Positions 55,304-64,000 of a stretch of 64,000 bases of DNA are shown piece after piece. The stretch comes from Ampelocalamus luodianensis (lineage: Eukaryota; Streptophyta; Magnoliopsida; Poales; Poaceae): NCBI GenBank assembly GCA_036346255.1, contig CM070619.1, positions 27,286,342-27,350,341 of the forward strand. The letters are read 5' to 3'. Numbering within the stretch: the first letter of the stretch is position 1; every line of letters begins with the position of its first letter. Under the pieces are notes generated by a model. That model made no database searches and was not told the DNA's origin. It saw nothing but the letters and a program-made list of their open reading frames with translations. The translations under genes were made by a program, and so were the position numbers.

Positions 55304-57120
55304 TTACCTATCAGGACCATGGGTAACACCACCCGAGACCCTCTGTGCACTGAGCTAGTCCTAGGATAAATGGCTAGCTTCATACATCTATGAAGATGGA
55401 ATCATAACCATACAACAAGTTAAAGATGAAACAGATAAATTAATATTAATATAAGCAAAAGACCTTATGGTCAAGGTTGTTCTGAGGGTGCCTCATAGGG
55501 CTTACAGACAAAGAGAAATACAAAGCGTGAAACACAAAAGCTCGTAGGGTCCATTCGACTAGCACACAGGCTTATCGAGTAGAGAACGTCCCCTAGGTCG
55601 CAAGGTCTTCATAGAAATCTTCTTCATAGGCGCTGAGCTCCCTGGATTACCCTCCTCTGCTGATCAAACAGAGGGTGTAAGCCATGAGTACTTTGAATGT
55701 ACTCAGCAAGTCATAGGGAATAAATGTAGGTAATAGTCATGCAAAGCTTGACAAGGAATAGCTGTATGGTTAGTTTGCAGAAAGCAACATTTACCAGAGA
55801 TACAATAAGTAGATTGCAAAGCACAAGTTGAGAGATAATACATAAATAAACAAGTTCCTTGAAAACACACGTGGACACCCTGTCCACTCCCAGACCTCAC
55901 TGTGATTACCCTAATCACAGCTCGGACCACTCCAGACCACACAATACTACCACAATTTGAAGAAAAAGTCTACCCCTTGTGTGAAATCTCCAGGCATGTC
56001 CATAACCGAGGATGCGGCTATTTGAATAGATTTACACTCTGCAGAGGTTGTACACTTTATCCATAAGAGATAGTCGTTTGATACAACACACGTTTCCTTA
56101 GACGTGTGAATCAAGTAGAGACCACCACCAGGGTTTTACAAAGGTCCACTTGACTTGGTTCTGCTTACTGAGGTTTCACCGTCCTGGCCCCCTCTTGCGC
56201 CGTTCCCAACCACAACAAAACCGACTCAAGCTTTGCTAATTATTGCACCTGGTTCACCCCATCCTGGACATGTGGTTGTACGGAGAGACCCAGATAAATG
56301 GTTCAAGGTTAAGTCCTTAGTTGGATGCTCAAGTGAGACTATCCACATCTCAGTGTGCCTTAGCACCGACTCTAACCACCTTCCACTCGCCAGAGCATAA
56401 AACATTTTGGGGTTCCACCCGCCCAAAGGACCACCCTAGTCCTAGCACACAAGTTTTAGTGAAAGCGACAATAGAGGTCGTGGCACACACAGGCCACACT
56501 TCGTGTGTCGGCAACACAAGCCGTTACTACACAAGCCACGAACCGTGTGCGCTGGGGTAAAAATAACATTATAGATTCAAGAATGAGACCAACGCGAACT
56601 AGAGCAGGGCTGAGCAAACACGATACCCAGGTTGGTATACAACAAGAAAGACCAACTAAGAGTACCCATCCTAGGGATGTCCAAGGATACATGTCAACAT
56701 GTCTTTCTCAAATAATCAAGGAGTCTTCTTGGCAAGTAGGTACATAACTACTCCCAAACTATTTTTATACAAATAGCCATGCATGATATGTTAAAACAAC
56801 ATACTTTTACAAAAGGGGTTCAATATGGTCAATGTCTATGACTTGCCTTCAGAAGAAAGAGAAGCTTCTATAGAGCGGTGGGTCCAAGAACTCCTCGAGA
56901 GAAACCAGAATACACGTGAAGAAGAAAGCAAACAATAAGCAAAGAAATTCCAAAGGACGATCAAAGAACTCACCAAACTAGAGCCAAAGAAGAGTTACAA
57001 AAAGGGATGGAAAGCAGGGCTTGAGCCACTCAAGAAGGAGCTCAAACAAGAGAGGTCAAGCTCTCGGGAGAAGGTCCAAAGTCTTTGGGCAACAAACATG
57101 GGTAAGAAAGCTCTCTTGGG

Positions 57121-57128
57121 CTTTTATA
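57121..57128 (-). promoter_or_regulatory. TATA box of solo LTR S
   Basis: The minus strand reads TATAAAAG, at the position equivalent to the TATA boxes of the A/B LTRs. Confidence 0.5.
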
Positions 57129-57345
57129 GGCACAGGGAGGTCCGAAGAGAGGAGGATGCGACATTTAAAGAACATGACAGGAGCAGGTAATGGAAAGAAA
57201 GGAGTTGATAAAAGAAATGACAACAAATGAGAAGACAACATTTAATGCGAGTCAGTAGCATTTAATGTGCGTGGACTCTCGTGGTACTGAGAAACGACGA
57301 GAGGAAGAAGAAGGTGAGTAGAGGACCTGAGGACCAAAGAGAGGT

Positions 57346-57667
57346 CGTGATCGCAAAGGTGGTCCTCGCAAAAGTCCAGGAGGTCCTGAGGATGTCGTGA
57401 CCGAAACGGTGGTCTTGACCCAAGGGGGAGGTCTTTGCAAAAAGACCAACAGGGGTGGTCTTTGTAAAAAGATCGGTCGTGACCAGCAGGGAGGTCTTGA
57501 CCCAAGGAGGTGGTCTTTGCAAAAAGACTAGTCGTGACCAGTAGGGAGATCTTGACCCAAGGAGGTGGTCTTTGCACAAAGACCAACAAGGGTGGTGTTT
57601 GCAAAAAGACCGATCGTGACCAACAGGGAGGTCTTGACCCAAGGAGGTGGTCTTTGCAAAAAGAAAA
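57346..57667 (-). repeat. Minisatellite in solo LTR S
   Basis: Five units of about 54 or 84 bp, each with GTCGTGACC, GGAGGTCTTGACCCAAGG and GGTGGTCTTTGCAAAAAGAC. The longer units include an extra 30-bp segment. Open frames on both strands here are a by-product of the repeat. The same phrases (ACCTCC, TTTTGCAAAG) occur in the Y LTR array near 35170-35206. Confidence 0.85.
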
Positions 57668-58547
57668 CTCTAGAGCCAAAGGATCCGAAGGAAGTCAAGG
57701 AGGAGGTTCAATTGAGAAGGTGTGTTGGCCTTCCGATTTCAATCAATCAAATGATCAAAAATGGATCGGAATGTTCGGACCACTTCGAACGCCAAACTAG
57801 ATCGGGCCATCTGATTTCAATCGGACGAGCCATAAGGATTGGCACGTTCGGACTGTCCGAGAGTGCCATCAATATCGGACCATTCAAACTTGATCCAACT
57901 AATGAAAGGAATTCAAAGTGCAAACGCGCGGGCGTGGGTGAAGCGGGCCGGTTGGGCCGTTCGATTTCAACCGAACGGTCCACAAGGATTTGGATGTTAG
58001 GACCGCTCCGAACGTGCCCTCAGGATCGGACCATCCATTAAGATCCAACAGCTGAACAGAGTAGGAGGCCCTGAGGAGGTCCAGGGGTGGTCTGCATGGT
58101 CAGATTGAGCCACGTACATGCTCCAAAGGAGGAGGTCCAAAGGAGGATGTCAAGGGAGGTCCGGACGATCGAGGATGAAAAAGGAGGTCTGGAAACGAAT
58201 GCAACCTGAACTTTGAATTTGAGAAATCAAGGATGTTTGAAACACAAATTCGAGCTTGGAACAAACCTACAGGAAGTCTAAACACAGGGGAGGCTGAACC
58301 TACAAGGAGGTCTGAGGAAGGAAAAGCTAGGTAAAGCTACAGGATGAGCAGAGAAGGAAACTAAAAGCCAAAGGACACCAACAAACTCAAGATCGACGGA
58401 TAGAGTTAATTGAGGTTTGATTTATTAAAGTTAAATCTTCAAATTTCCAAAATTCCAAGTTAAGCTTGAGCAAATTACAGAACCAAATGGTTATTTTAAG
58501 TTTTGAAATTTTTCAAAAGGCTCCAAAAATTGGGATGTTACATTACC

Positions 58548-60290
58548 TTATGCTTTTCCTCTCATCTCTTTAGTGGAAGTCACATGTTAATTAAGAGACT
58601 AATAGCGAATTGGTAAAGAGAAGGATGTGATCGAGTAACCACTATTTTATCTTTATTTAGATCCTTTATGTTAGGTTGATGTTGGTGGACTTGCATGATC
58701 AGAGTGATGTTTGATAATCAAGAAATTGGATTATTACTCTTAGTTCCCAAATATGATCTTAGAAGAATTAATTTGATTCTTGTACCCGAGATATTAACCC
58801 TTGGGGATCAATTGCATTATGGTGCGAGTTACCATAGGAGGTTGCGATATGAGTATAAATGGAACTATTGTAATGAGGCATAAGCTTGCCTGCGGGTGAT
58901 ATTGGATTCATGTTGGAGGATGTGCAGGTGGAACTCATGGAATACATGTATAGAATTGAATAAATAAATGTTGTGAGTTCAATTGTGGATTTAGAATTTT
59001 GGTATGTCTCAGTCGATATGTCGAAAAGATTGTTAGTCGGATTTTGGTCTAATGTGATAAAGTTAAAATTCAAAACTATGATGATATTATGAATTGTGGT
59101 GGATACTTATGTCGATAATTTGAGATTTGTGGAGTTGTAGTTGGGTATATAACCGGATCGTAGTACTTCTAGAGATGAAGAATGATTAGATGATTGATGG
59201 GTCGTATAGTGGATGACTATGAGGATTGAATAAGAGTTTTATCTTTATGTTGTCCCAAGAATGATATAAATAGTTTAATTAGGGATGATTAAATGTGGCG
59301 GTTGGATTTAGATAAAGCTTGAGGATAAGTAGACCATGGAAGACATCACATGATATTGTTGAATTGAACTAGGAGAATTATCGTGGATAACTTGATCGGA
59401 CAAAGTTCGTGATTCGGACTATTTGGATTATAGTTGGATTACAAATTCACCTTGGAGGATGATCCTTTTGATGATTTGATTTACTTAGGTCAGAGTTGAC
59501 TATGGATAAAGGAGGTATATCTATAACCTAGGATAATTGTGTTGATGTTGGAGGTCAATTGATCCTAGAGTACGGATGAGTGGATTTGACCTTAAGAGAT
59601 TAATTAGTGTAATCGGTGGATTGGTTATTGCAAGTGGATTGATCATGCTAACAAAATGATTAAGGAGCAGAAATATATAGAAATTGCTGGAAGATGTAAT
59701 TTGATCTTGCATAGATATACCCTCTTTTAGGAATTGAAATTGTTGTGAGGACCATTGCTAAAAATAACAAATAATTGATGGATGATTGCTAATATATGCC
59801 AATTGGCGGATTATAGACATTGAAATACTGTTCTTTTTGTGCTCATGATTTGAGAGTTATACTAGAGGTACCCTATGATAGAATTTTATAAAGTAAGTGT
59901 AGTGGAATATGTTTGTAGTATGGTGGTTTGCTTATGATTATTAGTGTTCCCAGAATGTGATCGCGTTTGGAGTTAAACCATGATTTATATTACGAGATAG
60001 GACCAATAGTTGTTTGTATTCCCTTGAATTGTTAAATTTTGGAAGGAAGCCAATGTCCTTACTAGAATCAAATCAAACCTAGAAATTTACGGTGGTTTGG
60101 AAGATTACATAAGAGCAAGAGAATTTGGTGGGCAATGTATAAATTGTGGGGCGATAGATTATAGTATGCTTGCTATAGATTGAATATGCTCGGTGGACTT
60201 TAATTGGATGAATGACGATTAGAAGTTGCCAAACCGAAAGTGTTGAGATAGTAGTGGTTGGCTCTAGCTCGAGACGTTTGGTCCTTGGAA
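58548..60290 (+). other. X internal region after S, no recognisable genes
   Basis: 1.7 kb of AT/G-rich sequence dense in GGA, GAT and TTG. No RT, protease or gag motif was seen in any frame. In style it resembles the E1 interior, but I could not align them by eye. Confidence 0.5.
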
Positions 60291-61025
60291 AGAAGATTGG
60301 ATATTAACAAAGTGACCAAGGTGTTTTGTGGTTCGAAAAGAGATTGGTCGTGCCAAATGACGCGAAGCTTAAGGAATTAATTCTTCATGAAGCCCATGAC
60401 TCTCTTTTCTCCATCCATCCGGGAGAGACTACTGACGGCTTAATCTCGTCAAAAGTCTTATGCCGACCGTTGTCGTCCTGAGTTGAGCTTTGAGGTGGAC
60501 GATCATGTTTACCTTAAAGTCTCCCCAATGAAAGGAATGCAACGCTTTCAAGTCAAAGGCAAGTTGGTGCCTCGCTACATCGGTCCTTTCCAAATTCTAG
60601 CGAAGTGAGGATCAGTAGCCTATCAGTTGGAGCTACCACCATCACTTTCAGATATGCACAATGTATTCCATGTCTCACAACTAAAGAAGTGCCTTCGAGT
60701 CCCAACCGAAGCAACAAATTTGGAAGACCTCGATTTGCAACCCGATCTCTCTTATCGGGATCACCCGATTCGCGTTCTTGAAGAAATGGAGCACAAGATA
60801 GGAAATCACATCATCAAGTTCTTGAAGGTTCGTGAGAGCAACCATCGAAGATGAAGCAACTTGGGAACGTGAATACCAAATGCGAACCGAATATCGACCT
60901 TTTTTCTTCTCATGCAAGCGCCTTGAATCAAGAAAGGAAATGTTAAACAAACTCCTTGTAATCTTGAAAGGATATCCTAGCACTATCTTTGAAGAAAGTC
61001 AAAACAACAAGTGTTGTATCTTTTA
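60291..61025 (+). pseudogene. X pol end: integrase zinc-finger start joined to C-terminal domain, partial chromodomain
   Basis: 60311-60425 reads WFEKRLVVPNDAKLKELILHEAHDSLFSIHPG, the start of the integrase zinc finger. Within about 15 bp the sequence jumps to SRQKSYADRCRPELSFEVDDHVYLKVSPMKGMQRFQVKGKLVPRYIGPFQIL, then HNVFHVSQLKKCLRVP and HPIRVLEEMEHKIGNHIIKFLKV of the chromodomain. The catalytic core is missing. Small frame breaks follow at 60607 and 60840. Confidence 0.8.
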
Positions 61026-61081
61026 AAACTCTTCCTATCCCACTCTCGACCTACCGAGATCTCGGGGTTGAGTTCTTTTGT

Positions 61082-61093
61082 AAGGGGGAGGTT
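61082..61093 (+). other. X polypurine tract
   Basis: AAGGGGGAGGTT, directly before the LTR, identical to the tract of element B. Confidence 0.8.
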
Positions 61094-64000
61094 TGTAACA
61101 TCCCCCAAGTTAATTAATGAGAATTAGTATGCATCTTATCAGCATGCATGACATTTTAGAAACATTTGCATAAATTATTGCACTTGGAAAATTTTAATCA
61201 AAATTAAACCTATACTTCAATTTTAAGCGCCAAAAGAAAATAGGAACAAAACCTTATGATCAACACCTGGAAATAATTTATTAAAATACTATAATAATTA
61301 TCATCAATAAATATAATTTTATCAATTTTTGGAACTTATTTCAACCCACAGAAAATTCAAACTCAAATCATTGACCTATTTTAGGTTTAAATATAAACTT
61401 TATAAAATAAAGCACGAACAATAATATTTAAGAATTTTTTCTGAGAACTATACCTTCCTAGTAAACCCCCTGAATTATTTCAAGATTTTTAGAATTTTAT
61501 TGCTATTTTTAAAACCTCAGTCAAACCTGTTGTTTTTTGGTCAAACTGGTTTTAATCTTCGGGCTCACACTATTGCACAGACTCGAGCCAAACCAGTTTG
61601 ACTTGGCTAGACCTAACCCCCTAGTTGCACCTAATGGAACCCAATGCGCACGAACCGTCTAATCTAAATTGAACTGCCGAATTTGATCGGAGTTATTCGG
61701 ACCATCCAAACCAGCTAGCACGTGTGGGTCGTCCGATCTCAATCGGACCGTTTGGATCAGATGGGCCATTTGGACCATCCGAATGAACGCGCGATCTGGA
61801 CCGTCAAAACTAAATCGGACGGTCCGAACCTCACACCGCACTGGTCCGATCAGCACTGACCGCACCACTTGGTCCAGCCGTACCTGCTCCCATCGTAGTC
61901 TCTGGCCAGTGGGCCCGCCCTACATGCACCCGTCTTCAACCTTGGGCAGGCGCGACGCAGGAGCTGAATGCCACGCGCTCATTGCATCGCGCAAATGCCC
62001 ATCGACGCCATGGTCTCACCGCCCAAACTGACCAGCCCTAGTGCATCCCCACTTGACGCCATGTCCATCTCCGTCTTCAGACTCCCACAAAACACCCTCC
62101 CTACCCACCTTTCCCTTCACTTCTCTTCCATTTGTGGAAGAGAGGACGCGCTTAGCCATTGTTTCACCACAGTAAGTCTCGCTCATGGCGTCCCTTGCTT
62201 TCCTCTATCCTCACCGTCTCCATCCCTGCTAATGCTGGCCTTTGGTTTTGACTGTAGCGCACGGAACACTGGCGTGTCTTCCTTTTCTCCGGGGCGCACG
62301 CCGAAAACCACCACCAGGTCCTCTTCATCTCGGTGAGTTCGAACTACTCCCTTGTGCGTCACCTTGTGCCCTTAGGTATGAGATTCATTTCCCCTCAACC
62401 CATTTCCTCAATGTTTCACAGGAGCCGCCGAATTTTGGATTTTCTCCTCTTTCATCTGTGAGCAACCATTTCTTCCCCATCTCCGATGTGGTGAGGCTCG
62501 ACCCAATTCCTGGCATTGGGAACACTGCGCAGGTACCACGGAGCTTCCCCAAACTTTGTCAGAGATTTTCTTCCACTACAGCAAGCTCTCCACGAGGAAC
62601 CACTTCGCCGTTGTCATCTTCTCCATCGCTGGACCACCTTGGCCCCTCTAAACCTCCATCCTGCTCACGATGAGCTTCGCAAGGGTGCCTTGAACATTGT
62701 TCACCACTTTTTGTTGAAGTTCTTTGCATAACTTGGAGCCATCACCGTGCATGTGCCATCGTCGTCACACCCGGGTGCCGCTGAAGCAGAAGACGAAGAC
62801 CGTTGGTCCCCGTGCCCCTCCTTCAGCGTCATAGAAGCCTTAGGAGTCTGAATCTGGTACCAGACTTCCCTAGGGAGGCCTGTACATCGAGCTTCCTTAG
62901 TACCCATACTTGTCTCCTCTGCTCAACCTTGTCGTTGACACGTCACCGTGCACCTCCGCTGCCAACAACACCTCCCGAAGGTTGCCCTCAACGCCGTATT
63001 TCCATTTTGAGCATTCCCTAGTCCAGCACACCACCACTTTGCCACGGCGAGCCAGCCATGGCGGCTTTGCCCTCTATTGCTGAAACTAGGATGCCATTGT
63101 ATATCTCCTCTCTATAACTGAAAACAGAACCAAATTACAAAGTCAATTCTCTTAAACTAACAAACTTTGCGTATGTCAATTGACCACACAAGTATAATTA
63201 ACAAATGATTGATGGATTTTTAGTAAGAACATTAGTGTCGCATCTGTATAAGTTTCTTGGTTGAACTGATGAGTAGAAAAGAGATGGTATTTGGAAGAGA
63301 AATTGTTTTGTTAGTAGAATCTTTTGCAAAACCACCTGGCCTATGTCACCTAGTTTTGTGTTTAGCATTGGATAAGGGAATTAGGGGAAGTTTAGTTAAT
63401 AGCACTGTGTTTTAGAAGATTTTGTTGTTGTAGGAAAATAAATAGTGTACTGAAGATAATCAGTTTTGCCACTAGGCTAATAACATGACTAATAAAGTAG
63501 TTAGAAATATTCTTGACTCAATTTTTTTGGACAACTATCTAATGGAAGTAACCAACTCTGAAAAGAACCAATACAGATGTGAACTTTCAGAACTAACAGA
63601 GAGCAACCAACTCTTTCTGTTGAACTGTTAGACAGAGGAGAAAAGATGAATATAAGGAATACTTGGGATGTCAGTGTTATCAATAGGTTAATGAAATGCT
63701 AAATGTAGTAGTTAGAGTTTATGTTCATGAGTATTTTGGCAAGTTATAATAGCAGCAACCAAACTTGACAATATAAAATAAATGTGGATTTTCAGAAACC
63801 AATAGAAGGCCTAGTATCAAACCCTTAGTATTTGTTAGTAGGGTTTTTGGTGCAGTTAAGTTTAGACCTTAAGTTAAAAGTGACAAGCAAATCTGGAAAG
63901 TGAGTAGTATATGAATATCCTTATCTAGCTGTGAATGCCTTGTTAGGCAAAGAATTAATATGAGGGGAAGTGTTTGAGACTAGGATTTTTGCTGAAGTAA
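61094..64000 (+). repeat. X 3' LTR (runs off window)
   Basis: Starts TGTAACATCCCCC and aligns to both pieces of the 5' LTR. It lacks Y and has a 282-bp deletion near 63818 relative to the 5' copy. The region corresponding to the MITE and primer site is beyond the window. Confidence 0.9.

Larger units (their letters stand above)
55309..58542 (-). mobile_element. S: solo LTR (3,234 bp) inside X
   Basis: The plus strand runs from TATCAGGACC to GGGATGTTACA, with TTACC duplicated at 55304-55308 and 58543-58547. The minus-strand start TGTAACATCCCAATTTT and its layout resemble the A/B LTR. The other end is TA instead of the usual TG/CA pair, one base off. It contains a variant of the TATTCGAATAG block (56018-56029), a TATA box and a minisatellite. 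No internal region, so it is a recombined remnant. Confidence 0.88.
29607..64000 (+). mobile_element. X: large plus-strand chromovirus derivative with nested insertions
   Basis: 5' LTR pieces at 29607-30785 and 50724-54741 match 61094-64000 in order. A primer binding site follows at 54746 and a polypurine tract precedes 61094. The interior, without solo LTR S, is about 3.1 kb and keeps only a pol end, so X is an internally deleted, probably non-autonomous copy. The 5 bp before it are CATTC; the 3' target duplication is outside the window. Confidence 0.85.

Noticed and set aside
57346..57667. Regular repeats resembling a CRISPR array
   Set aside because: Units are tandem without unique spacers and lie in a plant LTR; it is a minisatellite.
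57242..57679. Open frame with repeated DLPAGHDRS-like units
   Set aside because: It translates the S-LTR minisatellite antisense; overlapping frames on the same and opposite strand are equally open and there is no start context or domain.

Overview
The window is plant nuclear DNA, most probably from a monocot and likely a grass. It is built almost entirely of nested LTR retrotransposons and I found no convincing host gene. The grounds are tRNA-iMet-type primer binding sites (TGGTATCAGAGC) beside TGTAAYATCC...CA LTRs, Ty3/gypsy chromovirus pol with C-terminal chromodomains, a Ty1/copia remnant, and one element with the hallmarks of the CRM (centromeric retrotransposon) clade. Names used here (E1, A, B, X, Y, W, S) are local labels.

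Left part, 1-26,028. E1 (1-8,402, plus strand, left LTR cut by the window edge) has 2.5-kb LTRs around a 4.4-kb internal region without recognisable gag or pol, so it looks non-autonomous. Its right end lies inside an LTR of the next unit. That unit (8,403-26,028, minus strand) is a tandem array LTR-internal A-LTR-internal B-LTR of one chromovirus family. Both internal regions keep a colinear but frameshifted extra ORF, gag, protease, RT, RNase H, integrase and chromodomain. The middle LTR holds a 100-N assembly gap that should be about 465 bp by comparison with the right LTR.

Middle, 26,029-29,606. An unexplained 0.56-kb segment with a 10-bp inverted repeat and a promoter-like/splice-donor-like layout on the minus strand is followed by a truncated minus-strand copia element (RNase H to gag zinc knuckle).

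Right part, 29,607-64,000, is one large plus-strand element, X, with LTRs of about 5 kb, opened by later insertions. Y (30,786-50,718, TSD CCGGG) lies in X's 5' LTR. Y has lost almost its whole 5' LTR and the front of pol, but keeps RT end to chromodomain and a 5-kb 3' LTR. That 3' LTR was itself hit by a CRM element (35,212-43,057, TSD TCCTC) and by a 4.7-kb solo LTR, W (45,586-50,285, TSD TTTGT). A foldback MITE in a (TA)n tract (53,362-53,826) also lies in X's 5' LTR, and a 3.2-kb minus-strand solo LTR, S (55,309-58,542, TSD TTACC), lies in X's internal region. X keeps only an end of pol with the integrase core deleted. Its 3' LTR runs off the window.

A window-wide oddity is that CAG/CTG trinucleotides are repeatedly replaced by CG, CGG, CCG or (in X and Y) TAG. 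This breaks reading frames and alters four of the five primer binding sites. CHG is a plant transposon methylation context, so this could be a methylation-linked base-calling artefact, deamination, or both. It means many frameshifts annotated here may not be real.
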